DNA from: Amblyomma americanum
Taxonomy: Eukaryota > Arthropoda > Arachnida > Ixodida > Ixodidae
Reading direction: 5' to 3'
Assembly: GCF_052857255.1 (NCBI RefSeq)
Contig: NC_135504.1
Location: forward strand, 145,168,121 to 145,232,120
Length of the DNA: 64,000 nt
Below the pieces are notes generated by a model that saw only the letters and a list, made by a program, of their open reading frames with translations, searched no databases and had not been told where the DNA came from. The position numbers were made by a program, and so were the translations under genes. Position 1 is the first letter of the stretch, and each line of letters starts with the position of its first letter. Below are positions 11,025 to 24,654 of the stretch, piece by piece.

Positions 11025-13749
11025 CGAAACTAGCAAGATTCACGGGCATCTATTTTACAAGTCTTCGAAGAGTAGACGAGAGAAAGGTGTAAACTTTTTC
11101 GCTCAGAACTGCGCGAAAACTTGTATTCCGGCTCAAAACAAAGGGATACATCGTTTTAGATCGAAGCTAGCAAGATTCACGAGCATCGATTTCACAAGTC
11201 TTCGAAGAGTAGACGAAATGTGTAAACTTTTTCTCTCAGAACTGCGCGAAAACTTGTATTCCGGCTCAAAACAACGGGATACATCGTTTTAGATCGAAAC
11301 TAGCAAGATGCACGAGCATCAATTTTACAAGTCGTCGAACAGCACACGAGAGAAAGGTGTAAACTTTTTCTCTCAGAACTGCGCGGAAACTTGTATTCCG
11401 GCTCAAAACAACGGGATACATCGTTTTAGATCGAAACTAGCAAGATTCACGAGCATCGATTTTACGTCTTCGAAGAGTAGACGAGAGAAAGGTGTAAACT
11501 TTTTCTCTCAGAACTCCGCGAAAACTTGTATTCCGGCTCAAAACAACGGGATACATCGTTTTAGATCGAAACTAGCAAGATTCACGAGCATCGATTTTAC
11601 GAGTCCTCGAAGAGTTGACGAGAGAAAGGTGTAAACTTTTTCTCTCAGAACTGCGCGAAAACTTGTATTCCGGCTCAAAACAACGGGATACATCGTTTTA
11701 GGTCGAAACTAGCAAGATTCACGAGCATCGATTTTACGAGTCGCCGAATAGTAGACGAGATAAAGGTGTAAACGTTTTCTCTCAGAACTGCGCGAAAACT
11801 TGTATTCCGGCTCAAAACAACGGGATACATCGTTTTAGATCGAAACTAGCAAGATTCACGAGCATCGATTTTACGAGTCCTCGAAGAGTAGACGAGAGAA
11901 AGGTGTAAAATGTTTCTCTCAGAACTGCGCGAAAACTTGTATTTCGGATCAAAACAACGGGATACATTGTTTTAGATCGAAACTAGCAAAATTCACGATC
12001 ATGGATTTTACGATTCGTCGAGGAGTACACGAGAAAAAGGTGTAAACGTTTTCTCTCAGAACTGCGCGAAAACTTGTATTCCGGCTCAAAACAACGGGAT
12101 ACATCGCTTTAGGTCGAAACTTGCAAGATTCGCGAGCATCGATTTTACAAGTCGTCGAATATAGACGAGAGAAAGGTGTAAACTTTTTCTCTCAGAACTG
12201 CGCGAAAACTTGTATTCCGGCTCAAAACAACGGGATACATCGTTTTGGATTGAAACTAGCAGGATTCACGAGCATCGATTTTACAAGTCCTCGAAGAGTA
12301 AACGAAATGTGTAAACTTTTTCTCTCAGAACTGCGCGAAAACTTGTATTCCGGCTCAAAACAACGGGATACATCGTTCTAGATCGAAACTAGCAAGATTC
12401 ACGAGCATCGATTTTACAAGTCTTCGAAGAGTATACGAGAGAAAGGTGTAAACTTTTTCTCTCAGAACTCCGCGAAAACTTGTATTCCGGCTCAAAACAA
12501 CGGGATACATCGTTTTAGATCGAAACTAGCAAGATTCACGAGCATCGATTTTACGAGTCTTAGAAGAGTAGACGAGAGAAAGGTCTAAACTTTTTCTCTC
12601 AGAACTGCGCGAAAACTTGTATTTCGGATCAAAACAACGGGATACATTGTTTTAGATCAAAACTAGCAAGATTCACGGGCATCGATTTTACGATTCGTCG
12701 AATAGTAGACGAGAGAAAGGTGTAAACTTTTTCTCTCCGAACTGCGCGAAAACTTTTATTCCGGCTCAAAACAACGGGATATATCTTTTTAGATCGAAAC
12801 TAGCAAAATTCATGAGCATCGATTTTACGAGTCGTCGAAGAGTAGACGAGAGAAAGGTGTAAACTTTTTCTCTCAGAACTCCGCGAAAACTTGTATTCCG
12901 GCTCAAAACAACGGGATACATCGTTTTAGATCGAAACTAGCAAGATTCACGAGCATCGATTTTACGAGTCCTCGAAGAGTAGACGAGAGAAAGGTGTAAA
13001 CTTTTTCGCTCAGAACTGCGCGAAAACTTGTATTCCGGCTCAAAACAACGGGATACATCGTTTTAGATCGAAACTAGCAAGATTCACGAGCATCGATTTT
13101 ACAAGTCGTCGAAGAGTACACGAGAGAAAGGTGTAACTTTTTTTTCTCAGAACTGCGCGAAAACTTGTATTCTGGCTCAAAACAACGGGATACATCGTTT
13201 TAGATTGAAACTAGCATGATTCACGAGCATCGATTTTACAAGTCGTCGAAGAGTACACGAGAGAAAGGTGTAAACTTTTTCTCCCAGAACTGCGCGAAAA
13301 CTTGTAATCCGGCTAAAAACAACGGGATACATTGTTTTAGATCGAAACTAGCAAGATTCACGAGCATCGATTTTACACGTCGTCGAAGAGTACACGAGAG
13401 AAAGGTGCAAACTTTTTCTCTCAGAACTGCACGAAAACTTGTATTCCGGCTCAAAACAACGGGATACATCGTTTTAGATCGAATCTAGCAAGATTCACGA
13501 GCATCGATTTCACAAGTCTTCGAGGAGTAGACGAAAGGTGTAAACTTTTTCTCTCAGAACTGCGCGAAAACTTGTATTCCGGCTCAAAACAACGGGATAC
13601 ATCGTTTTAGATCGAAACTAGCAAGATTCACAAGCATCGATTTTACGAGTCGCCTAATAGTAGACAAGATAAAGGTGTAAACTTTTTCTCTCAGAACTGC
13701 GCGAAAACTTGTATTCCTGCTCAAAACAACGGGATACATGGTTTTAGGT
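11025..13749 (+). repeat. 20-monomer HOR unit A-T, second copy
   Basis: This is a base-for-base counterpart of 1-2725 at an offset of 11024. Differences noticed are G for T at 11101, A for G at 12301, G for C at 12547, A for G at 12562 and C for T at 12691. The order and lengths of all twenty monomers are the same. It is followed at 13750 by A C D E F, as the first copy is at 2726, so the repeated segment is longer than one HOR unit. Confidence 0.9.
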
Positions 13750-14432
13750 CGAAACTAGCAAGATTCACGGGCATCTATTTTACAAGTCTTCGAAGAGTAG
13801 ACGAGAGAAAGGTGTAAACTTTTTCTCTCAGAACTGCGCGAAAACTTGTATTCCGGCTCAAAACAACGGGATACATCGTTTTAGATCGAAACTAGCAAGA
13901 TTCACGAGCATCAATTTTACAAGTCGTCGAACAGCACACGAGAGAAAGGTGTAAACTTTTTCTCTCAGAACTGCGCGGAAACTTGTATTCCGGCTCAAAA
14001 CAACGGGATACATCGTTTTAGATCGAAACTAGCAAGATTCACGAGCATCGATTTTACGTCTTCGAAGAGTAGACGAGAGAAAGGTGTAAACTTTTTCTCT
14101 CAGAACTCCGCGAAAACTTGTATTCCGGCTCAAAACAACGGGATACATCGTTTTAGATCGAAACTAGCAAGATTCACGAGCATCGATTTTACGAGTCCTC
14201 GAAGAGTTGACGAGAGAAAGGTGTAAACTTTTTCTCTCAGAACTGCGCGAAAACTTGTATTCCGGCTCAAAACAACGGGATACATCGTTTTAGGTCGAAA
14301 CTAGCAAGATTCACGAGCATCGATTTTACGAGTCGCCGAATAGTAGACGAGATAAAGGTGTAAACTTTTTCGCTCAGAACTGCGCGAAAACTTGTATTCC
14401 GGCTCAAAACAACGGGATACATCGTTTTAGAT
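13750..14432 (+). repeat. HOR block A C D E F (B missing)
   Basis: Five monomers: A (GGGCATCTATT), C directly after A with B absent, D, E, and F with TTCGCTCAG. It is the counterpart of 2726-3407. Here all homopolymers have full length, whereas the first-segment copy shows CTCTCTCAG, CGAACTAGC, CGATTTACG and TATTCGGCTC. It links the 20-mer to the 15-mer series. Confidence 0.8.
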
Positions 14433-16474
14433 CGAAGCTAGCAAGATTCACGAGCATCGATTTCACAAGTCTTCGAAGAGTAGACGAAATGTGTAAACTT
14501 TTTCTCTCAGAACTGCGCGAAAACTTGTATTCCGGCTCAAAACAACGGGATACATCGTTTTAGATCGAAACTAGCAAGATTCACGAGCATCAATTTTACA
14601 AGTCGTCGAACAGCACACGAGAGAAAGGTGTAAACTTTTTCTCTCAGAACTGCGCGGAAACTTGTATTCCGGCTCAAAACAACGGGATACATCGTTTTAG
14701 ATCGAAACTAGCAAGATTCACGAGCATCGATTTTACGTCTTCGAAGAGTAGACGAGAGAAAGGTGTAAACTTTTTCTCTCAGAACTCCGCGAAAACTTGT
14801 ATTCCGGCTCAAAACAACGGGATACATCGTTTTAGATCGAAACTAGCAAGATTCACGAGCATCGATTTTACGAGTCCTCGAAGAGTTGACGAGAGAAAGG
14901 TGTAAACTTTTTCTCTCAGAACTGCGCGAAAACTTGTATTCCGGCTCAAAACAACGGGATACATCGTTTTAGGTCGATACTAGCAAGATTCACGAGCATC
15001 GATTTTACGAGTCGCCGAATAGTAGACGAGATAAAGGTGTAAACTTTTTCTCTCAGAACTGCGCGAAAACTTGTATTCCGGCTCAAAACAACGGGATACA
15101 TCGTTTTAGATCGAAACTAGCAAGATTCACGAGCATCGATTTTACGAGTCCTCGAAGAGTAGACGAGAGAAAGGTGTAAAATGTTTCTCTCAGAACTGCG
15201 CGAAAACTTGTATTTCGGATCAGAACAACGGGATACATTGTTTTAGATCGAAGCTAGCAAAATTCACGATCATCGATTTTACGATTCGTCGAGGAGTACA
15301 CGAGAAAAAGGTGTAAACGTTTTCTCTCAGAACTGCGCGAAAACTTGTATTCCGGCTCAAAACAACGGGATACATCGCTTTAGGTCGAAACTAGCAAGAT
15401 TCGCGAGCATCGATTTTACAAGTCGTCGAATATAGACGAGAGAAAGGTGTAAACTTTTTCTCTCAGAACTGCGCGAAAACTTGTATTCCGGCTCAAAACA
15501 ACGGGATACATCGTTTTGGATTGAAACTAGCAGGATTCACGAGCATCGATTTTACAAGTCCTCGAAGAGTAGACGAAATGTGTAAACTTTTTCTCTCAGA
15601 ACTGCGCGAAAACTTGTATTCCGGCTCAAAACAACGGGATACATCGTTCTAGATCGAAACTAGCAAGATTCACGAGCATCGATTTTACAAGTCTTCGAAG
15701 AGTGTACGAGAGAAAGGTGTAAACTTTTTCTCTCAGAACTCCGCGAAAACTTGTATTCCGGCTCAAAACAACGGGATACATCGTTTTAGATCGAAACTAG
15801 CAAGATTCACGAGCATCGATTTTACGAGTCTTGGAAGAGTAGACGAGAGAAAGGTCTAAACTTTTTCTCTCAGAACTGCGCGAAAACTTGTATTTCGGAT
15901 CAAAACAACGGGATACATTGTTTTAGATCAAAACTAGCAAGATTCACGGGCATCGATTTTACGATTCGTCGAATAGTAGACGAGAGAAAGGTGTAAACTT
16001 TTTCTCTCCGAACTGCGCGAAAACTTTTATTCCGGCTCAAAACAACGGGATATATCTTTTTAGATCGAAACTAGCAAAATTCACGAGCATCGATTTTACG
16101 TCTTCGAAGAGTAGACGAGAGAAAGGTGTAAACTTTTTCTCTCAGAACTCCGCGAAAACTTGTATTCCGGCTCAAAACAACGGGATACATCGTTTTAGAT
16201 CGAAACTAGCAAGATTCACGAGCATCGATTTTACGAGTCCTCGAAGAGTTGACGAGAGAAAGGTGTAAACTTTTTCTCTCAGAACTGCGCGAAAACTTGT
16301 ATTCCGGCTCAAAACAACGGGATACATCGTTTTAGGTTGAAACTAGCAAGATTCACGAGCATCGATTTTACGAGTCGCCGAATAGTAGACGAGATAAAGG
16401 TGTAAACTTTTTCGCTCAGAACTGCGCGAAAACTTGTATTCCGGCTCAAAACAACGGGATACATCGTTTTAGAT
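14433..16474 (+). repeat. 15-monomer HOR unit (2042 bp)
   Basis: It starts at B (GAAGCTAGC, GACGAAATGTG) and runs B C D E F G H I J K L M, then an N/D hybrid (GCAAAATTCACGAGC with ATTTTACGTCTTCG), E and F, with B again at 16475. The sum of the class lengths is exactly 2042 bp. Private changes are GGTCGATACTAGC at about 14975 and CGGATCAGAAC at about 15217. It derives from the 20-mer by replacing O-T and A with E-F after N. Confidence 0.85.
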
Positions 16475-18379
16475 CGAAGCTAGCAAGATTCACGAGCATC
16501 GATTTCACAAGTCTTCGAAGAGTAGACGAAATGTGTAAACTTTTTCTCTCAGAACTGCGCGAAAACTTGTATTCCGGCTCAAAACAACGGGATACATCGT
16601 TTTAGATCGAAACTAGCAAGATTCACGAGCATCAATTTTACAAGTCGACGAACAGCACACGAGAGAAAGGTGTAAACTTTTTCTCTCAGAACTGCGCGGA
16701 AACTTGTATTCCGGCTCAAAACAACGGGATACATCGTTTTAGATCGAAACTAGCAAGATTCACGAGCATCGATTTTACGTCTTCGAAGAGTAGACGAGAG
16801 AAAGGTGTAAACTTTTTCTCTCAGAACTCCGCGAAAACTTGTATTCCGGCTCAAAACAACGGGATACATCGTTTTAGATCGAAACTAGCAAGATTCACGA
16901 GCATCGATTTTACGAGTCCTCGAAGAGTTGACGAGAGAAAGGTGTAAACTTTTTCTCTCAGAACTGCGCGAAAACTTGTATTCCGGCTCAAAACAACGGG
17001 ATACATCGTTTTAGATCGAAACTAGCAAGATTCACGAGCATCGATTTTACGAGTCCTCGAAGAGTAGACGAGAGAAAGGTGTAAAATGTTTCTCTCAGAA
17101 CTGCGCGAAAACTTGTATTTCGGATCAAAACAACGGGATACATTGTTTTAGATCGAAGCTAGCAAAATTCACGATCATCGATTTTACGATTCGTCGAGGA
17201 GTACACGAGAAAAAGGTGTAAACGTTTTCTCTCAGAACTGCGCGAAAACTTGTATTCCGGCTCAAAACAACGGGATACATCGCTTTAGGTCGAAACTAGC
17301 AAGATTCGCGAGCATCGATTTTACAAGTCGTCGAATATAGACGAGAGAAAGGTGTAAACTTTTTCTCTCAGAACTGCGCGAAAACTTGTATTCCGGCTCA
17401 AAACAACGGGATACATCGTTTTGGATTGAAACTAGCAGGATTCACGAGCATCGATTTTACAAGTCCTCGAAGAGTAGACGAAATGTGTAAACTTTTTCTC
17501 TCAGAACTGCGCGAAAACTTGTATTCCGGCTCAAAACAACGGGATACATCGTTCTAGATCGAAACTAGCAAGATTCACGAGCATCGATTTTACAAGTCTT
17601 CGAAGAGTGTACGAGAGAAAGGTGTAAACTTTTTCTCTCAGAACTCCGCGAAAACTTGTATTCCGGCTCAAAACAACGGGATACATCGTTTTAGATCGAA
17701 ACTAGCAAGATTCACGAGCATCGATTTTACGAGTCTTGGAAGAGTAGACGAGAGAAAGGTCTAAACTTTTTCTCTCAGAACTGCGCGAAAACTTGTATTT
17801 CGGATCAAAACAACGGGATACATTGTTTTAGATCAAAACTAGCAAGATTCACGGGCATCGATTTTACGATTCGTCGAATAGTAAACGAGAGAAAGGTGTA
17901 AACTTTTTCTCTCCGAACTGCGCGAAAACTTTTATTCCGGCTCAAAACAACGGGATATATCTTTTTAGATCGAAACTAGCAAAATTCACGAGCATCGATT
18001 TTACGTCTTCGAAGAGTAGACGAGAGAAAGGTGTAAACTTTTTCTCTCAGAACTCCGCGAAAACTTGTATTCCGGCTCAAAACAACGGGATACATCGTTT
18101 TAGATCGAAACTAGCAAGATTCACGAGCATCGATTTTACGAGTCCTCGAAGAGTTGACGAGAGAAAGGTGTAAACTTTTTCTCTCAGAACTGCGCGAAAA
18201 CTTGTATTCCGGCTCAAAACAACGGGATACATCGTTTTAGGTTGAAACTAGCAAGATTCACGAGCATCGATTTTACGAGTCGCCGAATAGTAGACGAGAT
18301 AAAGGTGTAAACTTTTTCGCTCAGAACTGCGCGAAAACTTGTATTCCGGCTCAAAACAACGGGATACATCGTTTTAGAT
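16475..18379 (+). repeat. 14-monomer HOR unit (1905 bp)
   Basis: Same order as the preceding 15-mer but with one monomer (F) missing: E at about 16880 passes directly to G (GTAAAATG) at about 17017. B-to-B spacing is 1905 bp, exactly 137 less than 2042. Shared private changes with the neighbouring unit are GTCGACGAACAG in C and GGTTGAAAC in the final F. GTAAACGAGAG at about 17881 is private. Confidence 0.85.
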
Positions 18380-20424
18380 CGAAGCTAGCAAGATTCACGA
18401 GCATCGATTTCACAAGTCTTCGAAGAGTAGACGAAATGTGTAAACTTTTTCTCTCAGAACTGCGCGAAAACTTGTATTCCGGCTCAAAACAACGGGATAC
18501 ATCGTTTTAGATCGAAACTAGCAAGATTCACGAGCATCAATTTTACAAGTCGACGAACAGCACACGAGAGAAAGGTGTAAACTTTTTCTCTCAGAACTGC
18601 GCGGAAACTTGTATTCCGGCTCAAAACAACGGGATACATCGTTTTAGATCGAAACTAGCAAGATTCACGAGCATCGATTTTACGTCTTCGAAGAGTAGAC
18701 GAGAGAAAGGTGTAAACTTTTTCTCTCAGAACTCCGCGAAAACTTGTATTCCGGCTCAAAACAACGGGATACATCGTTTTAGATCGAAACTAGCAAGATT
18801 CACGAGCATCGATTTTACGAGTCCTCGAAGAGTTGACGAGAGAAAGGTGTAAACTTTTTCTCTCAGAACTGCGCGAAAACTTGTATTCCGGCTCAAAACA
18901 ACGGGATACATCGTTTTAGGTCGAAACTAGCAAGATTCACGAGCATCGATTTTACGAGTCGCCGAATAGTAGACGAGATAAAGGTGTAAACTTTTTCTCT
19001 CAGAACTGCGCGAAAACTTGTATTCCGGCTCAAAACAACGGGATACATCGTTTTAGATCGAAACTAGCAAGATTCACGAGCATCGATTTTACGAGTCCTC
19101 GAAGAGTAGATGAGAGAAAGGTGTAAAATGTTTCTCTCAGAACTGCGCGAAAACTTGTATTTCGGATCAAAACAACGGGATACATTGTTTTAGATCGAAG
19201 CTAGCAAAATTCACGATCATCGATTTTACGATTCGTCGAGGAGTACACGAGAAAAAGGTGTAAACGTTTTCTCTCAGAACTGCGCGAAAACTTGTATTCC
19301 GGCTCAAAACAACGGGATACATCGCTTTAGGTCGAAACTAGCAAGATTCGCGAGCATCGATTTTACAAGTCGTCGAATATAGACGAGAGAAAGGTGTAAA
19401 CTTTTTCTCTCAGAACTGCGCGAAAACTTGTATTCCGGCTCAAAACAACGGGATACATCGTTTTGGATTGAAACTAGCAGGATTCACGAGCATCGATTTT
19501 ACAAGTCCTCGAAGAGTAGACGAAATGTGTAAACTTTTTCTCTCAGAACTGCGCGAAAACTTGTATTCCGGCTCAAAACAACGGGATACATCGTTCTAGA
19601 TCGAAACTAGCAAGATTCACGAGCATCGATTTTACAAGTCTTCGAAGAGTGTACGAGAGAAAGGTGTAAACTTTTTCTCTCAGAACTCCGCGAAAACTTG
19701 TATTCCGGCTCAAAACAACGGGATACATCGTTTTAGATCGAAACTAGCAAGATTCACGAGCATCGATTTTACGAGTCTTGGAAGAGTAGACGAGAGAAAG
19801 GTCTAAACTTTTTCTCTCAGAACTGCGCGAAAACTTGTATTTCGGATCAAAACAACGGGATACATTGTTTTAGATCAAAACTAGCAAGATTCACGGGCAT
19901 CGATTTTACGATTCGTCGAATAGTAGACGAGAGAAAGGTGTAAACTTTTTCTCTCCGAACTGCGCGAAAACTTTTATTCCGGCTCAAAACAACGGGATAT
20001 ATCTTTTTAGATCGAAACTAGCAAAATTCATGAGCATCGATTTTACGAGTCGTCGAAGAGTAGACGAGAGAAAGGTGTAAACTTTTTCTCTCAGAACTCC
20101 GCGAAAACTTGTATTCCGGCTCAAAACAACGGGATACATCGTTTTAGATCGAAACTAGCAAGATTCACGAGCATCGATTTTACGAGTCCTCGAAGAGTAG
20201 ACGAGAGAAAGGTGTAAACTTTTTCGCTCAGAACTGCGCGAAAACTTGTATTCCGGCTCAAAACAACGGGATACATCGTTTTAGATCGAAACTAGCAAGA
20301 TTCACGACCATCGATTTTACAAGTCGTCGAAGAGTACACGAGAGAAAGGTGTAACTTTTTTTTTCTCAGAACTGCGCGAAAACTTGTATTCTGGCTCAAA
20401 ACAACGGGATACATCGTTTTAGAT
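18380..20424 (+). repeat. 15-monomer HOR block B-P
   Basis: The order is B C D E F G H I J K L M N O P, rejoining the parental 20-mer order at N-O-P instead of turning back to E-F. GATGAGAG at about 19110 and GACCATCG at about 20306 are private substitutions. It is the counterpart of the second half of 2726-6532, but with intact homopolymers. Confidence 0.8.
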
Positions 20425-21925
20425 TGAAACTAGCATGATTCACGAGCATCGATTTTACAAGTCGTCGAAGAGTACACGAGAGAAAGGTGTAAACTTTTTC
20501 TCCCAGAACTGCGCGAAAACTTGTAATCCGGCTAAAAACAACGGGATACATCGTTTTAGGTCGAAACTAGCAAGATTCCCGAGCATCAATTTTACAAGGC
20601 GTCGAATAGTAGACGAGAGAAAGGTGTACACTATTTCTCTCGGAACTGCGCGAAAACTTGTATTTCGGATCAAAACAACGGGATACATTGTTTTAGATCG
20701 AAGCTAGCAAAATTCACGATCATCGATTTTACGATTCGTCGAGGAGTACACGAGAAAAAGGTGTAAACGTTTTCTCTCAGAACTGCGCGAAAACTTGTAT
20801 TCCGGCTCAAAACAACGGGATACATCGCTTTAGGTCGAAACTAGCAAGATTCGCGAGCATCGATTTTACAAGTCGTCGAATATAGACGAGAGAAATGTGT
20901 AAACTTTTTCTCTCAGAACTGCGCGAAAACTTGTATTCCGGCTCAAAACAACGGGATACATCGTTTTGGATTGAAACTAGCAGGATTCACGAGCATCGAT
21001 TTTACAAGTCCTCGAAGAGTAGACGAAATGTGTAAACTTTTTCTCTCAGAACTGCGCGAAAACTTGTATTCCGGCTCAAAACAACGGGATACATCGTTCT
21101 AGATCGAAACTAGCAAGATTCACGAGCATCGATTTTACAAGTCTTCGAAGAGTGTACGAGAGAAAGGTGTAAACTTTTTCTCTCAGAACTCCGCGAAAAC
21201 TTGTATTCCGGCTCAAAACAACGGGATACATCGTTTTAGATCGAAACTAGCAAGATTCACGAGCATCGATTTTACGAGTCTTGGAAGAGTAGACGAGAGA
21301 AAGGTCTAAACTTTTTCTCTCAGAACTGCGCGAAAACTTGTATTTCGGATCAAAACAACGGGATACATTGTTTTAGATCAAAACTAGCAAGATTCACGGG
21401 CATCGATTTTACGATTCGTCGAATAGTAGACGAGAGAAAGGTGTAAACTTTTTCTCTCCGAACTGCGCGAAAACTTTTATTCCGGCTCAAAACAACGGGA
21501 TATATTTTTTAGATCGAAACTAGCAAAATTCATGAGCATCGATTTTACGAGTCGTCGAAGAGGAGACGAGAGAAAGGTGTAAACTTTTTCTCTCAGAACT
21601 CCGCGAAAACTTGTATTCCGGCTCAAAACAACGGGATACATCGTTTTAGATCGAAACTAGCAAGATTCACGAGCATCGATTTTACGAGTCCTCGAAGAGT
21701 AGACGAGAGAAAGGTGTAAACTTTTTCGCTCAGAACTGCGCGAAAACTTGTATTCCGGCTCAAAACAACGGGATACATCGTTTTAGATCGAAACTAGCAA
21801 GATTCACGAGCATCGATTTTACAAGTCGTCGAAGAGTACACGAGAGAAAGGTGTAACTTTTTTTTCTCAGAACTGCGCGAAAACTTGTATTCTGGCTCAA
21901 AACAACGGGATACATCGTTTTAGAT
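20425..21925 (+). repeat. 11-monomer HOR unit (1501 bp), second segment
   Basis: Q at 20425 through P, with Q again at 21926. The composition is the same as 6533-8032: Q, U/H junction, H I J K L M N O P. The M monomer of this unit has the shortened GATATATTTTTTAG. GTGTACAC at about 20627, GAGAAATGTG at about 20892 and GAAGAGGAGACG at about 21556 are private substitutions. Confidence 0.85.
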
Positions 21926-22878
21926 TGAAACTAGCATGATTCACGAGCATCGATTTTACAAGTCGTCGAAGAGTACACGAGAGAAAGGTGTAAACTTTTT
22001 CTCCCAGAACTGCGCGAAAACTTGTAATCCGGCTAAAAACAACGGGATACATCGTTTTAGGTCGAAACTAGCAAGATTCCCGAGCATCAATTTTACAAGG
22101 CGTCGAATAGTAGACGAGAGAAAGGTGTAAACTATTTCTCTCGGAACTGCGCGAAAACTTGTATTCCGGCTCAAAACAACGAGATACATCGTTTTAGATC
22201 GAAACTAGCAAGATTCAGGGGCATCTACTTTACAAGTCTTCGAAGAGTAGACGAGAGAAAGCTGTAAACTTTTTCTCTCAGAACTGCGCGAAAACTTGTA
22301 TTCCGGCTCAAAACAACGGGATACATCGTTTTAGATCGAAGCTAGCAAGATTCACGAGCATCGATTTCACAAGTCTTCGAAGAGTAGACGAAAGGTGTAA
22401 ACTTTTTCTCTCAGAACTGCGCGAAAACTTGTATTCCGGCTCAAAACAACGGGATACATCGTTTTAGATCGAAACTAGCAAGATTCACGAGCATCGATTT
22501 TACAAGTCGTCGAACAGCACACGAGAGAAAGGTGTAAACTTTTTCTCTCAGAACTGCGCGGAAACTTGTATTCCGGCTCAAAACAACGGGATACATCGTT
22601 TTAGATCGAAAATAGCAAGATTCACGACCATCGATTTTACGTCTTCGAAGAGTAGACGAGAGAAAGGTGTAAACTTTTTCTCTCAGAACTCCGCGAAAAC
22701 TTGTATTCCGGCTCAAAACAACGGGATACATCGTTTTAGATCGAAACTAGCAAGATTCACGAGCATCGATTTTACGAGTCGTCGAAGAGTAGACGAGAGA
22801 AAGGTGTAAACTTTTTCTCTCAGAACTGCGCGAAAACTTGTATTCCGGCTCAAAACAACGGGATACATCGTTTTAGGT
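21926..22878 (+). repeat. HOR block Q U A B C D E (second segment)
   Basis: Seven monomers (953 bp) matching 8033-8985 at offset 13893, including AGGGGCATCTACTTT, GAGAAAGCTGTAAAC and the GACGAAAGGTG B variant. One clear private change is CGAAAATAGC at about 22607. It ends at F, where a local 957-bp repeat begins. Confidence 0.8.
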
Positions 22879-24244
22879 CGAAACTAGCAAGATTCACGAG
22901 CATCGATTTTACGAGTCGCCGAATAGTAGACGAGATAAAGGTGTAAACTTTTTCTCTCAGAACTGCGCGAAAACTTGTATTCCGGCTCAAAACAACGCGA
23001 TACATCGTTTTAGATCGAAACTAGCAAGATTCACGACCATCGATTTTACGTCTTCGAAGAGTAGACGAGAGAAAGGTGTAAAATTTTTCTCTCAGAACTA
23101 CGCGAAAACTTGTATTTCGGATCAAAACAACAGGATACATTGTTTTAGATCGAAACTAGCAAAATTCACGAGCATCGATTTTACGATTCGTCGAGGAGTA
23201 CACGAGAAAAAGGTGTAAACTTTTTCACTCAGAACTGCGCGAAAACTTGTATTCCGGCTCAAAACAACGGGATACATCGTTTTAGGTCGAAACTAGCAAG
23301 ATTCACGAGCATCGATATTACAAGTCGTCGAAGAGTAGACCAGAGAAATGTGTAAACGTTTTCTCTCAGAACTGCGCGAAAACTTGTATACCGGCTCAAA
23401 AAAACGGGATACATCGTTTTAGATCGAAACCAGCAAGATTCACGAGCATCGATTTTACAAGTCGTCGAATAGTAGACGAGAAAAAGGTGTAAACGTTTTC
23501 TCTCAGAACTGCGATAAAACCTGTATTCTGGCTCAAAACAACGGGATTCATCGTTTTAGATCGAAATTAGCAAGATTCACGAGCATCGATTTTACGAGTC
23601 GTCGAAGAGTAGACGAGAGAAAGGTGTAAACTTTTTCTCTCAGAACTGCGCGAAAACTTGTATTTCGGATCAAAACAACAGGATACATTGTTTTAGATCG
23701 AAACTAGCAAGAATCACGAGCATCGATTTTACGATTCGTCGAGGAGTAGACGAGAGAAAGGTGTAAACTTTTTCTCTCAGAACTGCGCGAAAACTTGTAT
23801 TCCGGCTCAAAACAACGGGATACATCGTTTTAGGTCGAAACTAGCAAGATTCACGAGCATCGATTTTACGAGTCGCCGAATAGTAGACGAGATAAAGGTG
23901 TAAACTTTTTCTCTCAGAACTGCGCGAAAACTTGTATTCCGGCTCAAAACAACGCGATACATCGTTTTAGATCGAAACTAGCAAGATTCACGACCATCGA
24001 TTTTACGTCTTCGAAGAGTAGACGAGAGAAAGGTGTAAAATTTTTCTCTCAGAACTACGCGAAAACTTGTATTTCGGATCAAAACAACAGGATACATTGT
24101 TTTAGATCGAAACTAGCAAAATTCACGAGCATCGATTTTACGATTCGTCGAGGAGTACACGAGAAAAAGGTGTAAATTTTTTCATTCAGAACTGCGCGAA
24201 AACTTGTATTCCGGCTCAAAACAACGGGATACATCGTTTTAGAT
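22879..24244 (+). repeat. 957-bp local duplication at a domain boundary
   Basis: F (GTCGCCGAATAG, ending AACGCGATAC), the D/G hybrid (GACCATCG, AACTACGCG, AACAACAGG) and an H-like monomer (GAGGAGTACACG, GAGAAAAAGG, TTCACTC) occur at 22879 and again at 23836, exactly 957 bp or seven monomers apart. About 480 bp is shared. Between the copies the second variant set appears for the first time: GATATTACAAG with GACCAGAGAAATGTG, TATACCGGCTC with an A-run, GAAACCAGC, and GCGATAAAACCTG with GATTCATCG. This is the junction between the first and second HOR domains. Confidence 0.8.
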
Positions 24245-24654
24245 CGAAACTAGCAAGATTCACGAGCATCGATTTTACAAGTCGTCGAACAGCACACGAG
24301 AGAAAGGTGTAAACTTTTTCTCTCAGAACTGCGCGGAAACTTGTATTCCGGCTCAAAACAACGGGATACATCGTTTTAGATCGAAACTAGCAAGATTCAC
24401 GAGCATCGATTTTACAAGTCTTCGAAGAGTAGACGAGAGAAAGGTGTAAAATTTTCTCTCAGAACTCCGCGAAAACTTGTATTCCGGCTCAAAACAACGG
24501 GATACATCGTTTTAGATCGAAACTAGCAAGATTCACGAGCATCGATTTTACGAGTCCTCGAAGAGTAGACGAGAGAAAGGTGTAAACTTTTTCTCTCAGA
24601 ACTGCGCGAAAACTTGTATTCCGGCTCAAAACAACGGGATACATCGTTTTAGAT
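24245..24654 (+). repeat. Three-monomer linker (C-, D-, E-like)
   Basis: Monomers with GAACAGCACACG plus GCGGAAAC (24245), CTTCGAAGAG plus AACTCCGCG (24382) and CCTCGAAGAG (24518). The second has GTGTAAAATTTTCTCTC, one base shorter than its relatives. The same trio recurs at 27254-27664 and about 30538-30948, at the ends of the 24-mer and 22-mer units. Confidence 0.75.
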
